Assembly: GCF_031679605.1 (NCBI RefSeq)
Contig: NZ_CP117522.1
Location: forward strand, 3,038,001 to 3,102,000
DNA: 64,000 nt
Source of the DNA: Streptomyces luomodiensis
GTDB lineage: Bacteria; Actinomycetota; Actinomycetes; Streptomycetales; Streptomycetaceae
Direction: 5' to 3'
Shown piece after piece: positions 54,328 through 64,000 of this stretch. Every line of letters begins with the position of its first letter. The stretch's first letter is position 1. The notes under the pieces are model-generated. The model was not told where the DNA came from, ran no database searches, and saw only the letters and a program-made list of their open reading frames with translations. A program made the position numbers and the translations under genes.

Positions 54328-55736
54328 GGACCCGGATGAGTGCGCGGGCGAGCGCGTGGGCGCGGAGGGGCACGCGGATGACCGCCACGCCACCGCGCAC
54401 CGTGCACGGAACCGCCACGCCACGCCGCTCCGGCGCCCGCCCCGGCTCCCGTCCCGGCTCCCCGCGCAGCGGCGGCGCGCTGCACGCCGGGGCCTGGTGG
54501 CTGTGGGCGCTCGGGCTGGCCACGGCCGCGTCCCGGACCACCAATCCGCTGCTGCTCGGCCTGCTGATCGCGGTCGCGGGCTATGTGGTGGCCGTGCGCC
54601 GTACGGACGCCCCGTGGGCCCGCTCGTACACCGCGTTCCTCAAGCTCGGTCTCGTGGTGCTGGCCATCCGGCTGTTCTTCGCGGTCTTCTTCGGCTCGCC
54701 GATCCCCGGTACGCGGGTGCTCCTCACCCTCCCCGAAGTCCCGCTCCCCCACTGGGCGCAGGGCGTGCGGATCGGCGGCCGGGTGTCGGCCGAGGGGCTG
54801 GTGTTCGCGCTGTACGACGGGCTGCGGCTGGCCGCCCTGCTGATCTGCGTCGGCGCCGCGAACGCGCTCGCCAGCCCGGCGCGGCTGCTCAAGTCGCTGC
54901 CCGGCGCGCTGTACGAGGCCGGGGTCGCGGTCGTGGTGGCGATGACCTTCGCCCCCCATCTGGTGGCGGACGTCCAGCGGTTGCGCTCCGCCCGCCGGCT
55001 GCGCGGCCGCCCCGACCGCGGGGTGAAGGCGCTGCTGCGGGTCGGACTGCCGGTGCTGGAGGGCGCGCTGGAGCGGTCGGTGGCCCTGGCGGCGGCGATG
55101 GACGCGCGCGGCTACGGCCGTACCGCCCAGGTCCCGCCCGCCGTCGCCCGTACCACCACCGCGCTGACCCTGGGCGGGCTGCTCGGCGTCTGCTGCGGTA
55201 CGTACGGCCTGCTCGCGGCCGAGGGCGCGGGCTACGGTCTGCCGCTGCTGCTGGCCGGGCTCGCCGCCGCGCTCGGCGGACTGTGGCTGGGCGGCCGCCG
55301 CACGGTGCGCAGCCGCTACCGCCCGGACCGCTGGGGTGTGCGGGCGTGGCTGGTGGCGGGGTCGGGGGCGGCGGTCGCGGCGCTGGTGATCGCTGCCGCC
55401 TCGTACGCCCCCCAGGCCCTCCAGCCGTCCGTCGTCCCGCTCACCGCCCCGACGCTGCCGCTGTGGCCGGCGGCGGGCGTACTGCTGGGGCTGCTCCCGG
55501 CGGTCGCGGCCCCGGCGCCGCCTCCGGCCCCAGGGCCGGCCCCGGCCCCGGCCCGCGAGCCGGTTCCGGCGGACGGCACCCCCACCGGACCGGCCAGGGG
55601 CCAGGGTCGATGGCGCCCGGAACGCGAAACCCCGCCCGGCGGGACCGAGCAAGAGGACGGGCCAAAGGACGAGCAGACGAACGAGCAGAAGAACGAGCGA
55701 GCCGAGGCGGGCTCCGAGGAGGAGGCCACGCAGTGA
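54324..55736 (+). CDS. cbiQ: ECF transporter T component (CbiQ-like)
   Basis: The 470-residue membrane protein has several hydrophobic helices and the T-component signature ARRLRG near residue 230 and ERSVALAAAMDARGYG near 255, which match the Ala-Arg-Gly motifs that touch the ATPase. It joins the S component to the ATPases. A long Pro/Glu/Gln-rich, acidic C-terminal tail follows. Start ATG at 54324 overlaps the previous stop (ATGA), and its stop overlaps the next start (GTGA). Confidence 0.9.
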   Translation: MRTRMSARASAWARRGTRMTATPPRTVHGTATPRRSGARPGSRPGSPRSGGALHAGAWWLWALGLATAASRTTNPLLLGLLIAVAGYVVAVRRTDAPWARSYTAFLKLGLVVLAIRLFFAVFFGSPIPGTRVLLTLPEVPLPHWAQGVRIGGRVSAEGLVFALYDGLRLAALLICVGAANALASPARLLKSLPGALYEAGVAVVVAMTFAPHLVADVQRLRSARRLRGRPDRGVKALLRVGLPVLEGALERSVALAAAMDARGYGRTAQVPPAVARTTTALTLGGLLGVCCGTYGLLAAEGAGYGLPLLLAGLAAALGGLWLGGRRTVRSRYRPDRWGVRAWLVAGSGAAVAALVIAAASYAPQALQPSVVPLTAPTLPLWPAAGVLLGLLPAVAAPAPPPAPGPAPAPAREPVPADGTPTGPARGQGRWRPERETPPGGTEQEDGPKDEQTNEQKNERAEAGSEEEATQ

Positions 55737-57355
55737 TCCGTTTCGAGCAGGTGTCGGTCCACTACGACGGTGCGGCGCGGCCCGCCCTGGCGGGGGTGGA
55801 CCTGACCGTCCCCGAGGGCGAGCTGTGTCTGCTCGTCGGCCCGTCCGGGGTCGGCAAGTCGACCCTCCTGGGCGCCGTCTCCGGTCTCGTACCGCATTTC
55901 ACGGGTGGCACCCTGCGGGGCCGGGTCACCGTCGCGGGCCGGGACACCCGTACCCACAAACCCCGCGAACTGGCCGATGTCGTCGGCACCGTGGGGCAGG
56001 ATCCGCTCGCGCACTTCGTCACCGACACCGTCGAGGACGAACTGGCCTACGGCATGGAGTCCCTCGGCGTCGCGCCCGACACCATGCGCCGCCGGGTCGA
56101 GGAGACGCTGGACCTGCTGGGCCTGGCCGAGCTGCGGGACCGCCCCATCGCCACGCTCTCCGGCGGGCAGCGGCAGCGCGTGGCGATCGGCTCGGTGCTC
56201 ACCACCCACCCCCGCGTCCTGGTCCTGGACGAACCGACCTCCGCGCTCGACCCGGCCGCGGCCGAGGAGGTGCTGGCCGTGTTGCAGCGGCTGGTGCACG
56301 ACCTGGGCACCACCGTGCTGATGGCCGAGCACCGGCTGGAGCGGGTGGCGCAGTACGCGGACCAGATGATCCTGCTGCCCTCCCCCGGCGCCGCCCCGCT
56401 GACCGGCCCACCGGCCGAACTGCTGCCGGTGTCGCCGGTCCAGCCGCCCGTGGTGGCGCTGGGCGGCCTCGCGGGGTGGCCGTCGCCGGTGCCGCTGTCC
56501 GTGCGGGACGCGCGCCGCGGGGCGGGCCCGCTGCGGGAGCGGCTGGCACCGCTCGTCCCCCGGTCGGTGGCCGATCCGCCGCCGGGCGAGCCGGTGGCCG
56601 AGGTGGCGCGGCTGTCCGTCCGGCACGGCCGGGTCGAGGCGCTGCGCGGGGTGGACCTGGCGGTGCGTCCGGGCGAGACCGTGGCGTTGATGGGGCGCAA
56701 CGGGGCGGGCAAGTCCACGCTGCTGGCGAGCCTGGTCGGACTGCACGAACCCGCCTCGGGGTCGGTACGGGTCGGCCCCGGCCGGGTCGTACCGCACCGC
56801 ACCCGCCCCGCCGAACTGCTGCGCCAGGTGGGCCTGGTACCGCAGGAGCCGCGCGATCTGCTCTACGCGGACACGGTGGCCGCCGAATGCGCGGCGGCCG
56901 ACCAGGACGCGGGCGCGGCCCCCGGCACCTGCCGTGAACTGGTGGGCCGGCTGCTGCCGGAGGTGGCGGACACCGCCCATCCGCGCGATCTGTCGGAGGG
57001 GCAGCGGCTGGCGCTGGCCCTGTCCGTCATCCTCACCGCGCGTCCGCCGCTGCTGCTGCTCGACGAGCCGACGCGCGGCCTCGACTACGCGGCGAAGGCG
57101 CGCCTGGTGGAGGTGGTACGGGGGCTGGCGGCGGACGGCCACGCGATCGTGCTGGCCACCCACGACGTGGAGCTGGCGGCCGAACTCGCGCACCGCGTCG
57201 TCATCCTGGCCGAGGGCGAGGTGGTCGCGGACGGGCCCACGGCAGAGGTCGTGGTGTCATCCCCCGCCTTCGCCCCGCAGGTGGCCAAGGTCCTGGCGCC
57301 GCTGCCGTGGCTGACGGTGCGGCAGGTGCGCGAGGCGCTGGAGGGGGCGCCGTGA
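55733..57355 (+). CDS. ECF transporter ATPase, two ABC domains fused
   Basis: The 540-residue protein has two ABC domains in tandem: first with Walker A GPSGVGKST near residue 36, signature LSGGQRQRVAIG, Walker B LVLDEPTSALDP; second with GRNGAGKST near 322, degenerate signature LSEGQRLALA and Walker B LLLLDEPTRGLDY. These are CbiO/EcfA1-EcfA2 type joined in one chain. It powers the CbiQ-S-component transporter. GTG at 55733 with GAGGAGG overlaps the cbiQ stop; its stop overlaps the next GTG. Confidence 0.94.
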   Translation: MIRFEQVSVHYDGAARPALAGVDLTVPEGELCLLVGPSGVGKSTLLGAVSGLVPHFTGGTLRGRVTVAGRDTRTHKPRELADVVGTVGQDPLAHFVTDTVEDELAYGMESLGVAPDTMRRRVEETLDLLGLAELRDRPIATLSGGQRQRVAIGSVLTTHPRVLVLDEPTSALDPAAAEEVLAVLQRLVHDLGTTVLMAEHRLERVAQYADQMILLPSPGAAPLTGPPAELLPVSPVQPPVVALGGLAGWPSPVPLSVRDARRGAGPLRERLAPLVPRSVADPPPGEPVAEVARLSVRHGRVEALRGVDLAVRPGETVALMGRNGAGKSTLLASLVGLHEPASGSVRVGPGRVVPHRTRPAELLRQVGLVPQEPRDLLYADTVAAECAAADQDAGAAPGTCRELVGRLLPEVADTAHPRDLSEGQRLALALSVILTARPPLLLLDEPTRGLDYAAKARLVEVVRGLAADGHAIVLATHDVELAAELAHRVVILAEGEVVADGPTAEVVVSSPAFAPQVAKVLAPLPWLTVRQVREALEGAP

Positions 57356-58347
57356 GCGGGACACCCCTCAGCGGGCCGCACCGGCCCGAGGAGCGGCACG
57401 GCGACGAGGCAACGGCCGTACGGGAACAGGACGCACGGAAGCAGGGCGCACGGAAGCAGGACGCACCGAAACAGGCCGCACAGAAGAAGAACACGCAGAA
57501 ACAGGACACCCAGAAACAGGGTGCGCGCACGCGGACGGCCGCACCCCTGCGAGCCGTACGCCTCGGCCCGCGCTCGGTCGCGGCGCTCGCCCTCGTCTCC
57601 GCGATCGGCGTCGTCGCCTTCGGCTGGCCGCTGTTCGCACCGGGCGACTCCGGGATCACCACCCATGCCGCCGACGCCCCCTGGCTGTTCGCCGCGCTGC
57701 TTCCGCTGCTGCTGGCCGTGGTGGTGGCGACGATCGCGGACACCGGTCTGGACGCCAAGGCCGTCGCGATGCTCGGGGTGCTGGCGGCGGCGGGGGCGGC
57801 GCTGCGGCCGCTGGGCGCGGGGACGGCCGGGATCGAGCCGATGTTCTTCCTGATGGTGCTGTCGGGGCGGGTGCTGGGCCCGGGTTTCGGCTTTGTCCTC
57901 GGCGCCGTGTCGATGTTCGCGTCCGCGCTGCTCACCGGCGGGGTGGGGCCGTGGATGCCGTTCCAGATGCTGGCGATGGGCTGGGTGGCGATGGGCGCGG
58001 GGCTGCTGCCCGGCGCCGCGCGGCTGCGCGGCCGGGCGGAGTCGCTGCTGCTGGCCGGGTACGGGGCGGTGGCGTCCGTGGCCTATGGAACGGCGATGAA
58101 CCTCCAGGGCTGGGCCCTGCTGCAGGGCATGGCCTCGGGGATCTCCTATGTCCCCGGCGATCCGCTCGACGAGAACCTGGCCCGCTTCGTGGCGTACTGT
58201 CTGGCCACCTCGCTGGGCTGGGACCTGCCGCGCGCCGTGGTCACGATGGTGCTCACCCTCACCCTCGGCGGACCGGTGCTGCGAGCGCTGCGGCGTGCCA
58301 CGCGCCGGGCCGCGTTCGAGGCGCCGGTGGCGTTCGAGGACAGGTGA
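57352..58347 (+). CDS. ECF transporter S component
   Basis: The 331-residue membrane protein has about six helices from residue 75 on, with an ECF S-component feel (GIEPMFFLMVLSGRVLGPGFGFVLGAVSMFASALLTGGVGPWMPFQMLAMGWVAMGAGL). It gives the transporter its substrate specificity, which by riboswitch context is likely cobalamin or a precursor; other vitamins are possible. The N-terminal 65 residues are a KQDAxKQ-type repeat, a probable in-frame expansion. GTG at 57352 overlaps the previous stop. Confidence 0.88.
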   Translation: MSGTPLSGPHRPEERHGDEATAVREQDARKQGARKQDAPKQAAQKKNTQKQDTQKQGARTRTAAPLRAVRLGPRSVAALALVSAIGVVAFGWPLFAPGDSGITTHAADAPWLFAALLPLLLAVVVATIADTGLDAKAVAMLGVLAAAGAALRPLGAGTAGIEPMFFLMVLSGRVLGPGFGFVLGAVSMFASALLTGGVGPWMPFQMLAMGWVAMGAGLLPGAARLRGRAESLLLAGYGAVASVAYGTAMNLQGWALLQGMASGISYVPGDPLDENLARFVAYCLATSLGWDLPRAVVTMVLTLTLGGPVLRALRRATRRAAFEAPVAFEDR

Positions 58348-58348
58348 C

Positions 58349-58387
58349 CGGGCGGGCCCGGCGCGATGTCCGCGCCGGGCCCGCCCG
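58349..58387. terminator. Bidirectional terminator hairpin
   Basis: Arms 58349-58365 and 58371-58387 are 17-bp perfect complements with a 5-nt loop. It ends the ECF operon and the convergent gene at 58417. Confidence 0.9.
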
Positions 58388-58416
58388 TCCTGAATCCTGG
58401 TCCCTGGTGGCGGGCG

Positions 58417-58983
58417 TCAGTTCTGGTGGAAGACCCTCGCGTCCCACTGCGCGACCCACCCGCCGTCACCGAAGCTCAGGTTGGCCGTGCACTTGTAGGT
58501 GTCGCCGTCGCAGTTCAGGGCGGTCACCGGCACCGGGGCGGCAGCGTCCCGCGGAGCCTTGACCGTCTTCGCCGCCGCGGCCGGCACGGCATTGGCCACG
58601 GCCTGGTGGAACACATTGGCGTTCCACTGGGCTACCCACCTGCCGTCCCCGAACTGCAGCCCGGCGGTGCACTTGTAGGTGTCGCCGTCGCAGGTGAGGG
58701 TGGTGACCGGGACCGGGGCGGCGGCGCTCAGCGGTGCGTCCGACGACCGGGCGGCCCGCTGATCGCTTGCCGCGCTCTGGTGGAACACGTTCACATTCCA
58801 CTCCGCGACCCACCTGCCATCGCCGAAGCTCAGGTTGGCCGTACATGTGTAGGTGTCGCCGTCGCAGTTGAGGCTGGTCACGGGGACGGGCGCGGCGTTG
58901 GCCGCCGGGGCGACCGCCGTGGCGGCCAGGGCCAGGGCGCCCAGCCCCAGGAATGTACCGGTGAGCATGCGGTGAGCTGACAT
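58417..58983 (-). CDS. Secreted protein of three 40-residue repeats
   Basis: The 188-residue protein has a signal peptide (GLGALALAATAVAPAANA) and three copies of a module PVPVTxLxCDGDTYxCTAxLxFGDG-RWVAxWN then VFHQ, separated by Ala-rich linkers. Each module has a CDGDTYxC pair that may form a disulfide. I know no named domain for it. ATG at 58983 follows GAAGGGAAG. It may be an extracellular binding protein. Confidence 0.85.
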   Translation of the reverse strand: MSAHRMLTGTFLGLGALALAATAVAPAANAAPVPVTSLNCDGDTYTCTANLSFGDGRWVAEWNVNVFHQSAASDQRAARSSDAPLSAAAPVPVTTLTCDGDTYKCTAGLQFGDGRWVAQWNANVFHQAVANAVPAAAAKTVKAPRDAAAPVPVTALNCDGDTYKCTANLSFGDGGWVAQWDARVFHQN

Positions 58984-59186
58984 GTCGTCGCTTCCCTTCG
59001 ACTCCGGCCACGGAAGGTGTACTTCATCGAAAAACCACCTCAAGCGGCCAATCTGATGACATCCCAGAGATTAGCTGCCCTTAAATACTTTTCATCTGCT
59101 CGTACTACATGAACTCATATACGACACAACCCCCGTTACGGCGAGGGCGGTCACCATGGATTGACGATTCCGGGCATATGAAAAAG

Positions 59187-59210
59187 GGCGGCACCCCAAG
59201 GGGTGCCGCC
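59187..59210. terminator. Terminator after the thiolase gene
   Basis: GGCGGCACCCC and GGGGTGCCGCC are perfect 11-bp arms with a 2-nt spacer. It lies 60 bp past the thiolase stop, on the other side of which is AAAAAGG. The 287-bp gap between 58984 and 59270 otherwise holds only promoter-like AT-rich sequence. Confidence 0.85.
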
Positions 59211-59270
59211 GAGGAATCGTTACCGCCGAAATCCAACCCGGGATTCCGGTCAATCAGCGCTCGGCTATCA

Positions 59271-60521
<1,251 letters not shown>

Positions 60522-60630
60522 TCAGTCTGCTGAGGCCCGACCCGGCGGCGCAAGGGTCGTGCAGGGGTTGCGCGGACCGCGAGCGGCCTCGCCCCGCCGC
60601 AACAATGGCCGCCTTTTCTCTTGCCACTTG

Positions 60631-60644
60631 TAGAACCCGTTACT
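60631..60644. promoter_or_regulatory. KstR-like operator at the P450 promoter
   Basis: TAGAACCCGTTACT fits TNNAACNNGTTNNA except at the final base. It lies 56 bp before the CYP125-like start. Confidence 0.65.
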
Positions 60645-60699
60645 ACGTTGCGGACACTTCTGATAGGCCGTCAGATCCGTTAGATCTCTGGAGTGGCCG

Positions 60700-61938
60700 A
60701 TGTCCTGTCCAGCGCTCCCCGAAGGCTTTGACCTCACCGACCCCGACCTCCACCAGCATCGGGTGCCACTCCCGGAGCTCGCCCGGCTGCGGCGGACCGC
60801 CCCGGTGTGCTGGATACCCCAGCCGCACGGCGTCGCGGGCTTCGACGACGACGGGTACTGGGCCGTCACCCGCCACGCCGACGTCAAGGAGGTCTCCACC
60901 CGGCCGGAGACCTTCTCCTCCCACGCCAACACCGCGATCATCCGCTTCAACGAGCACATCCAGCGCGACCAGATCGACGTCCAGAAGCTGATCATGCTCA
61001 ATATGGACCCGCCCGAGCACACCCGGGTCCGCCAGATCGTCCAGCGCGGCTTCACCCCACGCGCCATCCGCGCCCTCGAGGACGCCCTGCGCGACCGCGC
61101 CGAACGCATCGTGGCCGGGGCCAGGGAGGGCGGCAGCGGGGACTTCGTCACCGATGTCGCCTGCGAACTGCCGCTCCAGGCGATCGCCGAGCTGATCGGC
61201 ATCCCCCAGCAGGACCGGTCCAAGATCTTCGACTGGTCCAACAAGATGGTCGCGTACGACGATCCGGAACTGGCCATCACCGAGGAGATCGGCGCCGAGT
61301 CGGCCATGGAACTGATCTCGTACGCGATGAACCTCGCCGCCGACCGCAAGGCGTGCCCGGCCAAGGACATCGTCAGCCGGCTGGTGGCCGCCGAGGACGA
61401 GGGCAACCTGGGCTCGGACGAGTTCGGCTTCTTCGTCCTGCTGCTCGCCGTCGCCGGCAACGAGACCACGCGCAACGCCATCAGCCACGGGATGCACGCC
61501 TTCCTCACCCACCCCGGCCAGTGGGAGCTGTTCAAGGACGAGCGCCCCGCCACCGCCGCCGACGAGATCGTGCGCTGGGCCACCCCCGTGATGTCCTTCC
61601 AGCGCACCGCCACCCAGGACACCGAACTCGGCGGACAGCGCATCGAGGCGGGCCGGCGGGTCGGCGTCTTCTACTCCTCCGCCAACAACGACCCCGAGGT
61701 CTTCGACCGCCCGGAGGTCTTCGACATCACCCGCGACCCCAACCCCCATCTCGGCTTCGGAGGCGGCGGACCGCACTTCTGCCTCGGCAAGAGCCTGGCG
61801 GAGCTGGAGATCCGGCTGATCTTCGAGGCCATCGCGGACACCCTCCCGGACATCCGGCTCACCGGTGAGCCCCGGCGGCTGCGCTCGGCCTGGTTGAACG
61901 GGATCAAGGAGATGCGGGTGTCCTACTCACCGTCCTGA
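60700..61938 (+). CDS. Cytochrome P450, CYP125-like steroid C26 monooxygenase
   Basis: The 412-residue protein has ExxR in DEIVRWATPVM, helix I VAGNETTRNAI and the heme loop FGGGGPHFCLGKSL with Cys361. Along its length it follows CYP125 of mycobacteria: PLQAIAELIGIPQQDRSKIFDWSN, EFGFFVLLLAVAGNETTRN, HPGQWELFKDERPATAADEIVRWATPV, RLRSAWLNGIK. CYP125 hydroxylates cholesterol and cholestenone at C26, the first side-chain step. It is divergent from the FadA5-like gene. Its stop codon is in a 22-bp tandem duplication. Confidence 0.92.
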   Translation: MSCPALPEGFDLTDPDLHQHRVPLPELARLRRTAPVCWIPQPHGVAGFDDDGYWAVTRHADVKEVSTRPETFSSHANTAIIRFNEHIQRDQIDVQKLIMLNMDPPEHTRVRQIVQRGFTPRAIRALEDALRDRAERIVAGAREGGSGDFVTDVACELPLQAIAELIGIPQQDRSKIFDWSNKMVAYDDPELAITEEIGAESAMELISYAMNLAADRKACPAKDIVSRLVAAEDEGNLGSDEFGFFVLLLAVAGNETTRNAISHGMHAFLTHPGQWELFKDERPATAADEIVRWATPVMSFQRTATQDTELGGQRIEAGRRVGVFYSSANNDPEVFDRPEVFDITRDPNPHLGFGGGGPHFCLGKSLAELEIRLIFEAIADTLPDIRLTGEPRRLRSAWLNGIKEMRVSYSPS

Positions 61939-61972
61939 CCCCGCGACCACACCGTCCTGACCCCGCGACGCC
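61929..61972 (+). repeat. 22-bp duplication spanning a stop codon
   Basis: ACCGTCCTGACCCCGCGAC occurs at 61929 and 61951. The CYP125-like TGA (61936-61938) is inside the first copy. The duplication fills the 35-bp gap to the convergent gene. Confidence 0.85.
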
Positions 61973-61973
61973 G

Positions 61974-62603
61974 CTACTTGAACGGCACGTTGACGCACGC
62001 CACCCGGGCGCCGGCCTCCCCGGCCTTGCCCGACGTGGTGCCCGTCGCATGCTTGTGGATCACCACCGAGCGGGCCTCCCCGGACCTGAAGTGCCACTTC
62101 ACCCACGCCTTGGCGTAACCCTTGCCGGAGCCGTTGGTGGTGACGTCCAGCCACACCTCGTTGTGCCGATTGGCGTACTTCGGATTGGTCGAGGGCTGCT
62201 TGGGATCCTTCTTGTTCTGGTAGTGCGGCCCCGACGCGTCGGGCTTGGTGCCGCACGCCTTCGTATGGACATGGATCCCGAAGTGGTGGTCGGCCGCGAC
62301 GCCCCGCAGGCTGAGGAAGATGAACGTGCCACTGTGCATCTTGTAGTGGCCGCCGTGCATGTTCTTCTCGTGCTGCTCCATGCCCTTGCCACCCAGCCGC
62401 AGCTCCGCGACGAACGCCGTCGCGGTCGTCGGCACCAGCGACTTGTCGTAGGTCACCGCACCGGCGCTCTTCGCCTGCGACGCCGGCTGGAAGTTGTCGT
62501 GGACGAAGACGAAGGGGCGCGGCGGCGCGGCGACCGCGGGGGTCGCGATGGCCATCGAGGCGGCCATCGCCACCGCCGCTGTTGCTGCCTTCACCAGGGA
62601 CAT
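61974..62603 (-). CDS. Exported Cu/Zn superoxide dismutase-like protein
   Basis: The 209-residue protein has a signal peptide (AVAMAASMAIATPAVA) and the SodC-type metal motifs: GIHVHTKACG, GPHYQN, RHNEVWLDV and IHKHAT, with a C-terminal Cys (RVACVNVPF) able to pair with the first. The usual electrostatic loop pattern is altered, and a long K/H/Q insertion is present, so it could be a SodC-like metal-binding protein rather than a full dismutase. ATG at 62603 follows GAGGAGGG. It acts outside the cell. Confidence 0.85.
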   Translation of the reverse strand: MSLVKAATAAVAMAASMAIATPAVAAPPRPFVFVHDNFQPASQAKSAGAVTYDKSLVPTTATAFVAELRLGGKGMEQHEKNMHGGHYKMHSGTFIFLSLRGVAADHHFGIHVHTKACGTKPDASGPHYQNKKDPKQPSTNPKYANRHNEVWLDVTTNGSGKGYAKAWVKWHFRSGEARSVVIHKHATGTTSGKAGEAGARVACVNVPFK

Positions 62604-62691
62604 CCTTGATCCCTCCTCGGTCGGGGCCCCCGCTCCCCGTCTCGATTCCCGAATTACCCCGTCTGGGCCGTTTCCGCCCCTTTTCACCACG

Positions 62692-64000
62692 CTAGACCCG
62701 CCGGTCATGCCTCTCAACGCGAGGCGTCAGCCGCTCCGCGCCCGCCGTTTCCGCGGGCTCGGCCTCGTCGTGCTTTCCGCCGCGCTGCCGTACCAGCCCC
62801 GGCACCAGCTCCCGGGCCCGGGTGACCGCGGCGCCCACCGCCGCCGACAGCGGCGGTGCCTCCTCGTGCGGGCGCTTGCCCACGCCGAGCAGCAGGTACT
62901 GGAGCCCGAACCCGGCCGAGACGATGGCCGCGCCGCCGATCGCGTCCAGCACATAGTGGTTGGCGGTGCCCACGATGACGGCCGTCGTCAGCAGCGGGTA
63001 CAGGATGCCGAGCGCCTTCGCCCATACGTACGGCGCCACGATCGCGATGACCACCCCGCACCACAGCGACCACCCCACATGCAGCGACGGCATGGCCGCG
63101 TACTGGTTGGACAGCTTGGTGAGCGCGCCGAAGTCCGGGTTGTTCAGGTCCTGCGGGCCGTGCGCGGTGTCCACGTACCCCAGGCCCATCAGCCGCGGCG
63201 GGGCCAGCGGGTAGAGCCAGAAGCCGACCAGGGCGAGCAGCGTGGCGAAGGCCAGCGGGGTACGGGCCCAGCGGTAGGTCGCCGGGCGGCGCAGATACAG
63301 CCAGGCCAGCAGGGACAGCGGAATCAGGAAGTGGAAGGTGCTGTAGTACCAGTTCATGAAGTGCTTGAGCCCCGAGGTGTCCGCCACGATGGCGTTGAAC
63401 CAGTGCTCGATGTCGATGTGCAGCCAGCCCTCGAGGGAGAGCACCTGGTGGCCATGGCCCTCGGCCACGCTGCGCTCGTCCGGGGCGTGGCCGCGGATCC
63501 AGGAGTAGGCGAAGTAGCCGACGCGGATCAGCATCAGCTCGAGCATCAGATTCGGGCGGGACAGCGGCCGCTTGACGAACCTCAGCAACGGCACCCAGGC
63601 GAAGCGGCCCTTGGCCGGTTCGGCGACCGGGGTCGGCTCGGGATCGTCCCAGTGCGGCGAGGTACGGGAGAGGAACGGCACCACACAGGCGGCGGCGAGC
63701 GCGGCCAGCAGCGGCGCGTTGTAGCCGATATGGCCGAGGATCTCGATGTCGGGCAGCAGGGCGGTACGGCTGAGCGACATCGCCAGCACCACCAGCACCG
63801 GCCACACCAGCCGGTCCGAGGCGCGCCGGCCCACCCGGCCGACCACGGCCAGCAGAATCCACAGCTGCTGGTGCTGCCAGGAGGTGGGCGAGACCGCGAG
63901 CGCCACGCTGCCGGTGATGGCGGCGGCGAGAAGCGGCTGCCCGTCCCTCGCGTAGCGCACCGCGCGGCGCAGGCCGATCACGGCGACCGCGACCGCGAGC
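62692..64000 (-). CDS. GT87/PAP2 fusion: glycosyltransferase 87 and phosphatase PAP2, C-terminal part
   Basis: The frame is open to the window edge, so the N-terminal GT87 domain is cut; 436 codons remain. Multiple hydrophobic segments run through it. The PAP2 part (about 200-385 of the fragment) has MPSLHVGWSLW and ANHYVLDAIGG, the phosphatase motifs, with an APPR element before. Streptomyces fusions of this kind are annotated as bifunctional glycosyltransferase 87/phosphatase PAP2 proteins and probably act on polyprenyl-linked sugars at the membrane. A Lys/Arg/Glu-rich cytosolic tail ends it. Confidence 0.88.
   Translation of the reverse strand, partial: LAVAVAVIGLRRAVRYARDGQPLLAAAITGSVALAVSPTSWQHQQLWILLAVVGRVGRRASDRLVWPVLVVLAMSLSRTALLPDIEILGHIGYNAPLLAALAAACVVPFLSRTSPHWDDPEPTPVAEPAKGRFAWVPLLRFVKRPLSRPNLMLELMLIRVGYFAYSWIRGHAPDERSVAEGHGHQVLSLEGWLHIDIEHWFNAIVADTSGLKHFMNWYYSTFHFLIPLSLLAWLYLRRPATYRWARTPLAFATLLALVGFWLYPLAPPRLMGLGYVDTAHGPQDLNNPDFGALTKLSNQYAAMPSLHVGWSLWCGVVIAIVAPYVWAKALGILYPLLTTAVIVGTANHYVLDAIGGAAIVSAGFGLQYLLLGVGKRPHEEAPPLSAAVGAAVTRARELVPGLVRQRGGKHDEAEPAETAGAERLTPRVERHDRRV

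Overview
The window is very GC-rich (about 70 percent or more, with strong G/C bias at third codon positions), uses many GTG starts, and carries families typical of Streptomyces: conservon-type P450, F420-dependent LLM oxidoreductase, SpoIIE-type phosphatases, the GT87/PAP2 fusion, and an actinobacterial RNase P RNA. I read it as a stretch of a Streptomyces chromosome with no phage, insertion sequence, tRNA or CRISPR array. Both ends cut genes.

Layout. 1-9.4 kb: sugar-type oxidoreductase end, PhoD phosphatase, SDR, secreted protein, family 2 glycosyltransferase and two SpoIIE-type phosphatases. 9.5-17.5 kb: a complete accessory chaperone operon (dnaK, grpE, cbpA-like dnaJ, cbpM-like, clpB, hsp20 with a Gln-rich tail, DUF2267). 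17.5-20.6 kb: a fluoroacetate-dehalogenase-like hydrolase divergent from a LysR regulator, followed by a tartrate/D-malate-type dehydrogenase, with matching operator half-sites. 20.6-29.4 kb: rnpB, yaaA, eda, the nif3/zinc-ribbon/RNase H-phosphatase operon, and a protein with a giant repeat insertion.

29.5-32.7 kb: an operon of MaoC hydratase, alcohol dehydrogenase and SDR resembling the Hsd4A/Hsd4B steroid side-chain enzymes. 32.8-45 kb: a two-component system, a VapBC-like pair, amidase, LLM oxidoreductase, a glycosyltransferase/methyltransferase/terpenoid-cyclase-like operon and, divergent from it, a KstR-like TetR repressor. 46-51.3 kb: ferredoxin and aldehyde dehydrogenase, an MBL hydrolase, a CYP157-like P450 without ExxR, and a phosphatase. 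52-58.3 kb: a cobalamin riboswitch upstream of a five-gene operon with two membrane-anchored exported proteins and a full ECF transporter. 59.3-62 kb: a FadA5-like thiolase divergent from a CYP125-like P450. The end holds a SodC-like protein and a PAP2 fusion.

Two systems stand out. First, steroid side-chain genes at two places (29.5-32.5 and 59.3-61.9 kb) and the KstR-like gene all have TAGAAC-N2-GTT type operators, suggesting one regulon spread over 30 kb. Second, the B12-riboswitch operon may encode a split intrinsic-factor-like cobalamin capture device feeding an ECF transporter. A third, genome-style feature is that short tandem repeats repeatedly cover or abut stop codons (nine genes) and have also expanded in frame in several proteins.
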